64,000 nt of DNA from Mycobacterium alsense (GCF_002086635.1 NZ_MVHD01000002.1:62001-126000); one strand, 5' to 3'; counted from the first letter of the stretch, positions 1 to 8,562 are shown. The notes: generated by a model from the letters alone, not told the origin. Program-made: numbers and translations.

Positions 1-218
1 GTGGCGCCGGCGGGCCCGTCGCAGGCCACCTCCACACCGCCGCGGGCCAGATGGTGGTGGCGGGTCATGGTGGCGAACAACCGGGCCAGGTGCGCGGTCC
101 GCGACTTGTCGTCGGGCAGCAGCCAGCGCATCACCGGGTCGTCGTAGAACGCCCGGGCCAGGGTGCGAGACAGGTCGCGGACATCGGCTTTGCGCGACGG
201 GCGCGACTGCGGGGCCAT
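1..218 (-). CDS. GNAT-family N-acetyltransferase, N-terminal part (Rv0133-like), cut by window edge
   Basis: The minus strand is open from an ATG at 218 to the left edge, giving the first 72 residues. The protein starts MAPQSRPSRKADVRDLSRTL, and the segment AFYDDPVMRWLLPD is typical of the N-terminal helix region of GCN5-related acetyltransferases. The acetyl-CoA binding motif would lie outside the window. In Mtb the gene beside fgd2 is Rv0133, also a GNAT, so order and orientation support the assignment. The substrate is unknown. It diverges from fgd2, with a 164-bp gap that holds a short direct repeat. Confidence 0.8.
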   Translation of the reverse strand, partial: MAPQSRPSRKADVRDLSRTLARAFYDDPVMRWLLPDDKSRTAHLARLFATMTRHHHLARGGVEVACDGPAGA

Positions 219-238
219 GTACGGAAGGCTAGCGGGGA

Positions 239-316
239 CCGCCATTCGATCCAGCGGGGACCGCAACCGCGGCGTAGCCGCGCGCCGCGGGTCGCCGCCA
301 TTCGATCCAGCGGGGA
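239..316. repeat. Two direct copies of a 22-bp sequence in the GNAT/fgd2 divergent gap
   Basis: Identical 22-bp copies lie at 239-260 and 295-316, with starts 56 bp apart. Both contain ATTCGATCCAGCGGGGA. The sub-sequence AGCGGGGACCGC also occurs at 231-242, overlapping the first copy. They could be regulator sites for the divergent genes or just local duplication. Confidence 0.6.
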
Positions 317-382
317 GCGGCACGTTCCGCTCGCGGTGATCCAGTGGGTGTTCACGACCGGCGTGGCGGGTATGCCGATGCG

Positions 383-1474
383 GTGACCGGCATGTCGCGG
401 CGCGCGTTCGGACGGATGGCCGGCGCGGGTGCCCTCGGCGCCGCCGGCATTTCAGGCTGCCGGGGACCGACGGCCAACCGCGGCCAATCCACCGATGCGC
501 CCGTGCCGGCGGGCAAGAGCGTGGGAATTGTCCTCTCGCACGAGCAATTCCGCACCGACCAGCTGGTTGCGCAGGCCCAGGCCGCCGAGCGAAGCGGGTT
601 TCAGTACGCGTGGGCCAGCGACCACATCCAGCCGTGGCAGGACGACGAGGGTCACGCGATGTTTCCGTGGCTGACGCTGGCCCTGGTCGGCAACCGCACC
701 AGCAGGATCTCGTTCGGCACCGGCGTGACCTGTCCGATCTACCGCTATCACCCCGCCGTGGTGGCCCAGGCGTTCGCGTCCCTGGCGCTGCTCAGCCCGG
801 GACGGGTGTTCCTGGGGGTGGGCACCGGTGAGCGCCTCAACGAGCAGGCCACCACCAACGCCAACGGCAGCTACACCGAGCGCCATGACCGGTTGATCGA
901 GGCGATCAAGCTGATCCGCCAATTGTGGAGCGGTTCGCGAATTTCCTTCACCGGCCGCTACTTTCACACCAACTCCCTGAGGCTGTACGACACGCCGGCC
1001 ATGCCCCCGCCGATCTTCGTCGCCGCCGGCGGTCCGAAAAGCGCCAAGCTGGCCGGCCAATACGGCGACGGCTGGATCACCCAGGCCCGCGACGTCACGA
1101 ACCCGAAGCTGCTGGCCGCATTCAGCGCGGGAGCGCAGGCCACCGGGCGCGACGCCGCCAACATGGGCAAGCGCGCCGAACTGTTCGCCGTCGTCGGCGA
1201 CCGCAACCAGGCGACGCGCGCGGCCACGCTGTGGCGGTTCACCGCCGGGGCCGTCGACCAGCCCAACCCCGTCGAGATTCAGCGCGCCGCCCAAGGCAAC
1301 CCGATCGACAAGGTGCTCGCCGACTGGACGGTGGGGACCGACGCGACCCCCCACGTCGAATCCGTGCAAAAGATCCTGGACGCCGGAGCGGTTCCCTTTC
1401 TGCACTTTCCCCAGGACGATCCCGTCGCCGCGATCGACTTCTACGGCGCCAACGTGCTGCCCAAGCTGCGCTGA
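383..1474 (+). CDS. fgd2: F420-dependent hydroxymycolic acid dehydrogenase / Fgd2-like LLM-class oxidoreductase
   Basis: This is a luciferase-like (LLM) F420-dependent oxidoreductase that matches Mtb Rv0132c closely from memory, including the stretches VLSHEQFRTD and ASDHIQPWQD. Rv0132c is an exported F420 enzyme implicated in oxidising hydroxymycolates to ketomycolates. From a GTG at 383 the protein is 363 residues. It starts with a twin-arginine motif (SRRAFG, R6-R7), then an Ala/Gly-rich stretch ending GISGC, so Tat export with lipidation at Cys26 is plausible. An ATG at 392 is an alternative start. A GGGTAT at 368-373 lies just before the GTG, so a leaderless transcript is conceivable. 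The Mtb neighbour fadE1 is missing here. Confidence 0.88.
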   Translation: MTGMSRRAFGRMAGAGALGAAGISGCRGPTANRGQSTDAPVPAGKSVGIVLSHEQFRTDQLVAQAQAAERSGFQYAWASDHIQPWQDDEGHAMFPWLTLALVGNRTSRISFGTGVTCPIYRYHPAVVAQAFASLALLSPGRVFLGVGTGERLNEQATTNANGSYTERHDRLIEAIKLIRQLWSGSRISFTGRYFHTNSLRLYDTPAMPPPIFVAAGGPKSAKLAGQYGDGWITQARDVTNPKLLAAFSAGAQATGRDAANMGKRAELFAVVGDRNQATRAATLWRFTAGAVDQPNPVEIQRAAQGNPIDKVLADWTVGTDATPHVESVQKILDAGAVPFLHFPQDDPVAAIDFYGANVLPKLR

Positions 1475-1490
1475 GGCGGCGGTGCGGCCG

Positions 1491-1515
1491 GTTTCGATGC
1501 CTCGGCCCCGGGTAC
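1491..1515 (+). promoter_or_regulatory. SigF-type promoter for the hemerythrin-like gene
   Basis: GTTT at 1491-1494, a 15-bp spacer and GGGTAC at 1510-1515 match the mycobacterial SigF consensus (GTTT-N15-17-GGGTAT and variants). The predicted transcript start near 1522 leaves a leader of about 36 nt before the ATG at 1558. Confidence 0.7.
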
Positions 1516-1557
1516 CCGCACGCCACCCCGAGTGACAGCCCAACTGGAAGGCAAGGC

Positions 1558-2136
1558 ATGGACGCAATCACTTTTCTCCGTCAGGACCACAAGAGCGTGC
1601 TCGGTCTTTTCGAGACGCTCGACGGGGCGCCGTCGGGCCCGGGCGCGGAGGCCAGCGGCCTGGAAACCGTGGTGAACAACCTCATCATCTCCGAGTCGCA
1701 GCACGAGGCCATCGAGGAGCAGTTCTTCTGGCCGGCGGTGCGCAAGGCGATCGGTGACGGGCTCGTCGACAAGGCGATCGAGCAGGAGCAGGCCGGCAAG
1801 CAGCTGCTGCAGCGGCTCGAGGACGGCACGCCCGGCGAGCCGGACTACCACGCGGCACTGCAGGAGTTCATCAAGGCCGGGCGGGAACACATCGCCTACG
1901 AGCAGGACGTGGTGTGGCCGCAGGTCGAGCTGGCCATCAGCCGCGACGAGCTGGAGAAGATCGGCGAAAAGCTAGAGCAGGCAAAGAAGATCGCTCCGAC
2001 GCGCCCCCATCCCGACACCCCGCCCAACCCGGCCGTGCTCAAGACGATGGGCATGGCCGCGGCGGTCGTCGACCATGTCCGCGACGCCTTCACCGGGCGC
2101 GCCGAGGACAACCCGCCCGATCCCCAGGTCAAGTAG
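1558..2136 (+). CDS. Hemerythrin HHE cation-binding domain protein
   Basis: A 192-residue cytosolic protein with the four-helix hemerythrin-like HHE pattern. It has His11 in RQDHKSVLGLFE, a second His/Glu pair in SESQHEAIEEQFFWP and a third in GREHIAYEQDVVWP. These would carry a non-haem di-iron centre for sensing or handling O2, NO or peroxide. The C-terminal 50 residues are Pro-rich and probably disordered. It has its own SigF-type promoter and stops 52 bp before the convergent manganese catalase, separated by a bidirectional terminator. The pairing with Mn catalase suggests peroxide or general stress defence. Confidence 0.88.
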   Translation: MDAITFLRQDHKSVLGLFETLDGAPSGPGAEASGLETVVNNLIISESQHEAIEEQFFWPAVRKAIGDGLVDKAIEQEQAGKQLLQRLEDGTPGEPDYHAALQEFIKAGREHIAYEQDVVWPQVELAISRDELEKIGEKLEQAKKIAPTRPHPDTPPNPAVLKTMGMAAAVVDHVRDAFTGRAEDNPPDPQVK

Positions 2137-2141
2137 GAACC

Positions 2142-2179
2142 AAAAAGGCCGGCCGTCGATCGCGGCGCCCGGCCTTCTT
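2142..2179. terminator. Bidirectional intrinsic terminator between hemerythrin and Mn catalase
   Basis: AAGGCCGG at 2145-2152 pairs perfectly with CCGGCCTT at 2169-2176. It is flanked by an A-run at 2142-2146, which is a U-run for the minus strand, and by TTCTT for the plus strand. It sits exactly between two convergent stop codons. Confidence 0.75.
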
Positions 2180-2187
2180 GCATCCAA

Positions 2188-3084
2188 TCAGCTTGTCGGT
2201 GTGCGTTGTTCGTGCGTGAACGGCTTCTCGCTGACCACGGCCGGCGATCCGCCGGGGGCCCGCTCGGCGCCCTTGTTCTTGCGCGTCTCGCCGCCCAGCC
2301 ACTGCTGCTCGGGCTTCTCGACGTAGTCCCACTCCATGCCTTCGGGCCACGGGCCCTGGCCTTCGTTCCACGGACCACGGATCGATTCGCCGCCGCCGTT
2401 GGACATGTTGAACGCCACGTTTTGGAAGCGGTCGTCCCCGGGCAGCTGCCCGGGTGGGAAGTTCACCGGCAGCTCGTTCAGCGCCGCGGTGAACTGCTGG
2501 AAGTGCGCCACCTCGCGCGTCATCAAGAACGTCAACGTGTCCTGCACGCCCGGATCGTCGGTGAACTGCTTGAGATACTCGTAGACGATCTTCGCCCGCG
2601 ATTCCGCGGCGATGTTGCTCCGCAGGTCGACCGTCGGGTCACCGTTGGCGTCGACGAAGGCACCCGTCCAGTTGTTCCCTCCGGAGTCCTTGACATCCGG
2701 GCCTCCGCCGCCGAGCACCAGAAACAGCGGGCTGACCGACACCGAGTGCATCAGCCGATCGCGGCCATCGCCGTTGGACACCAGCGGCATCCAGTCACAC
2801 TGCTGGTTGGCGATGTGCAGGTTGTCATTGAGCCCGTCGAGCAGCATGGTGATCATCGACCCGACCATTTCGAGGTGGCTGAGTTCCTCGGTCGCGATGT
2901 CCATGAACAGGTCGTACATCTTCGGGTTCTTCTGGCGCAGCACGAAGGCCTGCGTGAAGTACTGCAATGCGGCGGTGAGTTCGCCGTTTTCACCGCCGAA
3001 CTGGTCCATCAGCAGCGTCGCGAACCTCGGATCCGGTCGATCGACGCGGACCTCGAATTGAAGGTCTTTGTTGTGCACGAACAT
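2188..3084 (-). CDS. Manganese catalase family protein
   Basis: A 298-residue protein of the non-haem dimanganese catalase family, which disproportionates H2O2. Expected ligands are present: Glu35 (GGENGELTAAL), Glu67 and His70 (EELSHLE), Glu161 (AAESRAKIVYEYL) and His194 (REVAHFQQF). The C-terminal tail after about residue 250 is charged and Pro/Gly-rich. The ATG at 3084 follows GAAAGGC. Upstream on the same strand is a clear SigF-type promoter at 3129-3153. The gene converges on the hemerythrin-like gene and diverges from the GAF-ANTAR gene, consistent with a stress role. Confidence 0.92.
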   Translation of the reverse strand: MFVHNKDLQFEVRVDRPDPRFATLLMDQFGGENGELTAALQYFTQAFVLRQKNPKMYDLFMDIATEELSHLEMVGSMITMLLDGLNDNLHIANQQCDWMPLVSNGDGRDRLMHSVSVSPLFLVLGGGGPDVKDSGGNNWTGAFVDANGDPTVDLRSNIAAESRAKIVYEYLKQFTDDPGVQDTLTFLMTREVAHFQQFTAALNELPVNFPPGQLPGDDRFQNVAFNMSNGGGESIRGPWNEGQGPWPEGMEWDYVEKPEQQWLGGETRKNKGAERAPGGSPAVVSEKPFTHEQRTPTS

Positions 3085-3105
3085 TGGACGCCTTTCTCAA
3101 AGAAC

Positions 3106-3132
3106 GATTTAGTGTTGGTCGTCGGCGGGTAC
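3106..3132 (+). promoter_or_regulatory. Weaker SigF-like promoter for the GAF-ANTAR gene
   Basis: GATT at 3106-3109, 17 bp, then GGGTAC at 3127-3132. The -10 forms the palindrome GGGTACCC (3127-3134) with the opposing -10 of the Mn catalase promoter. The -35 deviates from GTTT at one base. Confidence 0.4.
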
Positions 3133-3153
3133 CCCGGCGGCATACGACCAAAC
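3129..3153 (-). promoter_or_regulatory. SigF-type promoter for the manganese catalase
   Basis: Read on the minus strand, GTTT (3153-3150), 15 bp, then GGGTAC (3134-3129). This matches the SigF consensus and lies about 45 nt upstream of the catalase ATG at 3084. Confidence 0.72.
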
Positions 3154-3180
3154 GACACAAGGCGTGCAGCACCCAAACCC

Positions 3181-3879
3181 ATGGACTTCTCAAACCCAGA
3201 TACCGGACACGAACTCGCTCTGCGAATGGCCGAGCTTGCCCGCGAGATCGCCGCGCCACGCAGCCTGGAGCGGCTTCTCGCCGAAGTGACCATCGCCGCC
3301 GTGGACCTGGTAGCGGGCGCGGACCTCGCTGGAGTGCTGCTGGTCAAGAAGGGCGGCGACTTCGAATCCCTCGCGGACACCGACGGCCTCGTCGCGAGAC
3401 TCGACAAGCTGCAGCACGACTTCGGCGAAGGGCCCTGCCGCGACGCCGCTCTGAAGGAGACGGTCGTGCGCTCCGACGACATGCGCGACGAGCAGCGCTG
3501 GCCCCGGTATTCGCCGGCGGCCGTGCAGCACGGCGTACTCGGCAGCCTCTCGTTCAGGCTGTACACGGCCGAGCAGACGGCCGGCGCGCTGAACCTGTTC
3601 AGTTTCCGGGCCGGCGCGTGGGACACCGACGCCGAAACCGTCGGAGCGGTCTTCGCCGCGCACGCGGCCGCGGCGATCATGGCCGGGCGCCACGGCGAAC
3701 AGATGCAGTCGGCGCTGACGTCGCGCGACCGCATCGGTCAGGCCAAGGGCATCATCATGGAACGCTACGGCGTCGACGACGTGCGCGCGTTCGAGTTGCT
3801 GCGGCGGCTGTCGCAGGAGAGCCAGAGCAAGCTGGTCGACATCGCCCAGCGGGTGATCGACACCCGCGCCGACGGCTGA
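3181..3879 (+). CDS. GAF-ANTAR transcription antitermination regulator
   Basis: A 232-residue protein with an N-terminal GAF sensor domain (about residues 25-165; FGEGPCRDAA and GSLSFRLYTAEQTAGALNLFS are typical) and a C-terminal ANTAR RNA-binding domain (about 176-228). The ANTAR part has the conserved start SRDRIGQAKGIIMERYGVD. ANTAR proteins bind paired RNA hairpins and cause antitermination. The GAF ligand is unknown. The ATG at 3181 is the first codon that keeps the whole domain. It shares a divergent promoter region with Mn catalase, so it probably belongs to the same stress block. It converges on htdZ with a 6-bp gap. Confidence 0.9.
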   Translation: MDFSNPDTGHELALRMAELAREIAAPRSLERLLAEVTIAAVDLVAGADLAGVLLVKKGGDFESLADTDGLVARLDKLQHDFGEGPCRDAALKETVVRSDDMRDEQRWPRYSPAAVQHGVLGSLSFRLYTAEQTAGALNLFSFRAGAWDTDAETVGAVFAAHAAAAIMAGRHGEQMQSALTSRDRIGQAKGIIMERYGVDDVRAFELLRRLSQESQSKLVDIAQRVIDTRADG

Positions 3880-3885
3880 CCGCCG

Positions 3886-4341
3886 TTACGAGATGTAGCG
3901 GACGATGCTCTCGGCCACACACGCCGGCTTGGCGGCACCCTCGATCTCGACGGTGGTCGACATGGTTGCCTGCACGGCGCCGTCGCCCAGGTCGTCGACG
4001 CTGACCAGGGAGCTCCGCGCGCGCACGCGCGAGCCCACCGGCACCGGGGCCGGGAAGCGAACCTTGTTGAGCCCGTAGTTGATTGCCAGCTTGATGCCCT
4101 TGACCGTGTAGATCTCGTGCTGCAGCCGCGGCAGCAGCGCCAGGGTCATGAACCCGTGGGCGATGGTGGTGCCGAACGGTCCGGCGGCCGCGCGTTCCGG
4201 ATCGACGTGGATCCATTGGTGATCGCCGGTCGCGTCGGCGAACAGGTTGACGTCTTCCTGGGTGATGGTCACCCAACTGCTCTCCCCGATGGTCTCACCC
4301 GCGGCGGCGGCGAGGTCGGCTACTGATTCGAAGGTGCGCAT
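3886..4341 (-). CDS. htdZ: MaoC-like (R)-3-hydroxyacyl-CoA dehydratase (hydratase 2)
   Basis: A 151-residue single hot-dog protein, nearly identical in recall to Mtb Rv0130 (HtdZ). That enzyme hydrates or dehydrates (R)-3-hydroxyacyl/enoyl-CoA. The hydratase-2 signature is clear: FADATGDHQWIHVDPERA with catalytic Asp/His, then GPFGTTIAHGFMTLALLP. The ATG at 4341 is preceded by an AAGGAGAAA-type ribosome site. In Mtb it lies between fbpC and fadE1; here the MarR/ABC block separates it from fbpC and the catalase block replaces fadE1. Confidence 0.92.
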   Translation of the reverse strand: MRTFESVADLAAAAGETIGESSWVTITQEDVNLFADATGDHQWIHVDPERAAAGPFGTTIAHGFMTLALLPRLQHEIYTVKGIKLAINYGLNKVRFPAPVPVGSRVRARSSLVSVDDLGDGAVQATMSTTVEIEGAAKPACVAESIVRYIS

Positions 4342-4419
4342 GCGGTTTCTCCTTGAGTCCGGCTGATAACGATAGCGCGGGTTTGCGCTGGGGTTTCCTG
4401 GCGCGGTGGGTCCGGTCGT

Positions 4420-4444
4420 GTTTCGCAACCACGACCGCGGGAAC
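4420..4444 (+). promoter_or_regulatory. SigF-type promoter for the 57-residue acidic protein
   Basis: GTTT at 4420-4423, 15 bp, then GGGAAC at 4439-4444. This fits the SigF pattern with the common GGGAA variant. The predicted start near 4451 gives a leader of about 31 nt before the ATG at 4482. Confidence 0.6.
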
Positions 4445-4481
4445 CCTCATCGGAACGTTGCACGAGGCACGGAAGGAAAGC

Positions 4482-4655
4482 ATGCCTGAACGCAAGGGCC
4501 ACAAGGGCGAATCGGACGTCGAACCCGAGGTGCACGAGACACGGTCGCGCGCCTCGGCGGGCGAGGACGACGGCACCTATGTCGGCGCGACGGGGCCCGA
4601 CGACGCCATCGACGCCGGCGAAACGGGCGCCGAGGCGCGCAGCGAACGAGGCTAG
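4482..4655 (+). CDS. Small acidic hypothetical protein (57 aa), probably SigF-driven
   Basis: The ATG at 4482 follows a strong GGAAGGA ribosome site (4471-4477). The product starts MPERKGHKGESDVEPEVHET and is very rich in Asp, Glu, Gly and Ser. It has no hydrophobic segment and is likely disordered and soluble. I do not recognise a family. The preceding SigF-like promoter and the neighbouring catalase/hemerythrin genes suggest a small stress protein. The gene ends 29 bp before a phosphoesterase gene. Confidence 0.7.
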   Translation: MPERKGHKGESDVEPEVHETRSRASAGEDDGTYVGATGPDDAIDAGETGAEARSERG

Positions 4656-4684
4656 AACCGGGCCTGGTAGCGCAAGATGGCCGC

Positions 4685-5182
4685 GTGAGGCTACTGCTGA
4701 TCGCCGACACCCACATCCCCCGGCGCGCCCGCGACCTACCCGAGCGGGTGTGGGAAGAGGTCGCCGGGGCGGACGTCGTCGTGCACGCGGGCGACTGGGT
4801 GGACCCGGCCCTGCTCGACGCGCTGCGGTCAAGGGCCGCCCGGTTGGTGGCCTGCTGGGGCAACAACGACGGGCCGGAGCTGCGGGCGCGGCTGCCCGAA
4901 CGGGCCGACGCGGTACTGCAGGGGCTGCGCCTGACCGTGGTCCACGAGACCGGCCCGAGCGCCGGCCGGGAGGCGCGCATGTCGCGGCTCTATCCCGACA
5001 GCGACGTGCTGGTGTTCGGCCACAGCCACATCCCGTGGGACACCACCACGGAAAGCGGGCTGCGCCTGCTCAATCCGGGGTCGCCGACCGATCGCCGCCG
5101 GCAACCGTTCTGCAGCTACATGACCGCTCGCGTCGAGGACGGGTCGCTGACCGACGTGGTCCTGCACACCCTCGAGAATTAG
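4685..5182 (+). CDS. YfcE/MJ0936-type metallophosphoesterase
   Basis: A 165-residue calcineurin-like phosphoesterase with GTG start. All metal-binding motifs are present in order: DTHIP near residue 8, HAGDWVD, WGNND, VVHE and the C-terminal GHSH. Small enzymes of this group hydrolyse phosphodiesters; the natural substrate here cannot be told. The length equals the family norm. It may be read through from the small acidic gene 29 bp upstream. The following gap of 57 bp contains the MarR operator candidate. Confidence 0.88.
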   Translation: MRLLLIADTHIPRRARDLPERVWEEVAGADVVVHAGDWVDPALLDALRSRAARLVACWGNNDGPELRARLPERADAVLQGLRLTVVHETGPSAGREARMSRLYPDSDVLVFGHSHIPWDTTTESGLRLLNPGSPTDRRRQPFCSYMTARVEDGSLTDVVLHTLEN

Positions 5183-5218
5183 CCGGCATCCAGGCCGCAC
5201 ACAGCTCGCACACATATT

Positions 5219-5237
5219 TAGCTCGTAAACAGAGCTA
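5219..5237. promoter_or_regulatory. Candidate MarR operator
   Basis: TAGCTC (5219-5224) and GAGCTA (5232-5237) form a perfect 6-bp inverted repeat with a 7-bp spacer, ending 2 bp before the MarR start codon. AGCTCG also occurs a little upstream. The position suits autorepression of the MarR-ABC operon. Confidence 0.5.
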
Positions 5238-5239
5238 TT

Positions 5240-5701
5240 GTGGATGCGGTGAAGTCCCGTACAGATTTGGTCGCCGCGGTGTTCGGCGTCGTCGGCAGGT
5301 TCCGCCGGCAGCTTCGCAGGTCGGGCGGTCGCGGGTGGGAGTCCACGCAGCTCACCGAGTCGCAGTCGGAGCTGTTGTGGCTCGTCGGCCGCCACCCCGG
5401 GATCTCGGTCGGCGTCGCCGCCGCGGAGCTCGGTTTGGTGCCCAACACCGCCTCGACCCTGGTCTCCAAGCTGGTGGCGCGCGGCCTGCTCGTCCGGGCG
5501 GTGGACCAGACCGACCGGCGCGCCTGCCAGTTGCGGCTCGCCGAACCCACCCAGCAGGTCGTCGACGCTTCCCGCGCCGCCCGGCGGGCGCGACTGGCCG
5601 AGGTGATCGACGAGCTCGACAACGACCAAATCGAGTCCCTGGCAAAGGGATTGGAGGTGCTTGACACGATGACCCGACGATTGCAGGAGCGGCGAGCATG
5701 A
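5240..5701 (+). CDS. MarR-family transcriptional regulator
   Basis: A 153-residue winged-helix protein. The helix-turn-helix is PGISVGVAAAELGLVPNTAS, followed by the wing region LLVRAVDQTDRRACQLRLAE. GTG at 5240 is chosen; a second GTG at 5249 is possible. Its stop overlaps the ABC ATPase start (ATGA at 5698-5701), so the three genes form one operon. It probably represses its own exporter operon and responds to a transported compound. Confidence 0.88.
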   Translation: MDAVKSRTDLVAAVFGVVGRFRRQLRRSGGRGWESTQLTESQSELLWLVGRHPGISVGVAAAELGLVPNTASTLVSKLVARGLLVRAVDQTDRRACQLRLAEPTQQVVDASRAARRARLAEVIDELDNDQIESLAKGLEVLDTMTRRLQERRA

Positions 5702-6519
5702 GTGAACGACTACCGCTGGCCGTCGACTGCCAGCACCTGACCTATCGGTACGGCCAGTTCACCGCGGTCGACGACGTGACGCTACACGTGCGGCCCGGCG
5801 AGACCATGGGCCTGCTGGGACCCAACGGCGCCGGCAAGACGACCCTGGTCCGGATGCTGACCACCCTGGCGCCGGTGCAGCAGGGCGAACTGCGCGTTTT
5901 CGGCATGGACGCCCGCGCGCAGACCGTGGACATCCGAAGCAACATTGGCTATGTCCCCCAACAACTTTCGATCGAGCCCGCGCTGACCGGCCGGCAAAAC
6001 GTGCAGTGGTTCGCCCGGCTCTACGGTGTGCCGCGCGGCTGCCGGGCCGAGCGGGTGGAGCAGGCGTTGGAGGCCATGGAGCTGCTCGACGTGGCCGACC
6101 GGCGCGCGGGGGCATATTCCGGCGGCATGGTGCGCCGCCTCGAGGTGGCACAGGCGCTGGTCAACCGTCCGTCGCTGCTGGTGCTCGACGAACCGACCGT
6201 CGGGCTGGACCCGATCGCCCGGGACGGCGTGTGGCACCAGGTGCGCAGCATGCAGGCCCAGTTCGGCATGACCGTGCTGCTCACCACGCACTACATGGAG
6301 GAGGCCGACGCCCTGTGCGATCGGGTCGCGCTGATGCACCGCGGCCGGCTGCGGGCCGTGGGCTCGCCCGCCGAGCTGAAGGAGACCGTGGCGCCGAACG
6401 CCACGCTCGAAGACGTGTTCCGCCACTACGCGGCATCCGACCTGTCCGACCACACGGAATCTGCCGGCTCCTTCCGCGAAATCCGTTCCAGCAGAAAGGT
6501 TGCCAGCCGTGTCAGTTGA
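5698..6519 (+). CDS. ABC transporter ATP-binding protein (DrrA/ABC-2 exporter type)
   Basis: A 273-residue ATPase with Walker A GPNGAGKTTL (about residues 40-49), the signature YSGGMVRRLEVAQAL (the usual SGG-x-RR of drug exporters), Walker B LLVLDEPTVGLDP and the switch TTHYMEEAD. The C-terminal 50 residues carry the short extension typical of the daunorubicin-resistance subfamily. It pairs with the ABC-2 permease that starts 10 bp before its end. Likely role: ATP-driven export of a drug, lipid or polyketide-like molecule; the substrate is not determinable. Confidence 0.93.
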   Translation: MSERLPLAVDCQHLTYRYGQFTAVDDVTLHVRPGETMGLLGPNGAGKTTLVRMLTTLAPVQQGELRVFGMDARAQTVDIRSNIGYVPQQLSIEPALTGRQNVQWFARLYGVPRGCRAERVEQALEAMELLDVADRRAGAYSGGMVRRLEVAQALVNRPSLLVLDEPTVGLDPIARDGVWHQVRSMQAQFGMTVLLTTHYMEEADALCDRVALMHRGRLRAVGSPAELKETVAPNATLEDVFRHYAASDLSDHTESAGSFREIRSSRKVASRVS

Positions 6520-7336
6520 CAGGACCACCACCGTCCCGGCGGCCACCCTGCTGCGGGCTCCGCACGGATGGCAACGCGCCGGCGCGACGCTGGCCCGCGT
6601 TGGGGCGTTCGCGATCGTCGAACTGCAGAAGCTGCGATCTGACCGGACCGAGTTCGTCACCCGGATGGTGCAGCCGGCGCTGTGGCTGCTGATCTTCGGC
6701 ACGACGTTCAGCAAGCTGCACGTCATCGACACCGGTTCGGTGTCCTATCTGGCATTCCTGGCGCCGGGGATCATCGCCCAGTCGGCGCTGTTCATCTCGA
6801 TCTTCTATGGGATACAGATCATTTGGGATCGAGACGCCGGTGTGCTGGCCAAGCTCATGGTGACGCCGGCACCGGCGTCGGCGCTGATCACCGGCAAGGC
6901 CTTCGCGGCCGGTGTGCGATCGGTCGCCCAGGTCGTCGGCGTCATGGCGCTGGCGTACCTGATGAACGTCGGCCTGACCATGAATCCGCTGCGGATCCTG
7001 GCGGCGATGGCCACGGTCATGCTGGGCGCGGCGTTTTTCGCCTGCCTGTCGATGACGCTGGCCGGGCTGGTTCTTTCGCGCGACCGGCTGATGGGCATCG
7101 GCCAGGCCATCACGATGCCGTTGTTCTTCGCCTCCAACGCGCTGTACCCGGTCGACGTGATGCCCGCCTGGCTGCGCGCGCTGAGCAAGGTCAACCCGCT
7201 CAGCTACGAGGTGGACGCGCTGCGGGCGCTGCTGATCGGCACCCCGTTCAACGCGGTCGACGTCATCGTCTTGATGGTCGCAGCGGTGGTCGGGATCGCC
7301 ACGGCCTCAACGCTGTTACGCCGCCTGGTCGCATAG
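6509..7336 (+). CDS. ABC-2 type permease of the MarR-linked exporter
   Basis: A 275-residue integral membrane protein with about six transmembrane segments. It has the ABC-2 features ELQKLRSDRTEFVTRMVQPALW near the N terminus and SNALYPVDVMPAWLRALSKVNPLSY near the C terminus. The GTG at 6509 follows AGAAAGG at suitable spacing and overlaps the ATPase stop by 11 bp; an in-frame TTG at 6500 is an alternative. With one ATPase and one permease, a 2+2 exporter is expected. The 169 bp after it up to fbpC contain no recognisable gene. Confidence 0.92.
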   Translation: MSVDRTTTVPAATLLRAPHGWQRAGATLARVGAFAIVELQKLRSDRTEFVTRMVQPALWLLIFGTTFSKLHVIDTGSVSYLAFLAPGIIAQSALFISIFYGIQIIWDRDAGVLAKLMVTPAPASALITGKAFAAGVRSVAQVVGVMALAYLMNVGLTMNPLRILAAMATVMLGAAFFACLSMTLAGLVLSRDRLMGIGQAITMPLFFASNALYPVDVMPAWLRALSKVNPLSYEVDALRALLIGTPFNAVDVIVLMVAAVVGIATASTLLRRLVA

Positions 7337-7499
7337 CGAGGCGATCGTTACCCGAATGTGACGATTCCGCACCGTCTCTGAATCGTTAGCCAACCGCGAT
7401 CTCGGTTCGCGGCCGCGACGAACGCGTCGCACCCTCCCCCTGTGTTTCACTGCGCTGGCGAACAATTCGACCGCGTCACGCGGCAGATGGGATGGGTAG

Positions 7500-8549
<1,050 letters not shown>

Positions 8550-8562
8550 GGGCCACACCGAA

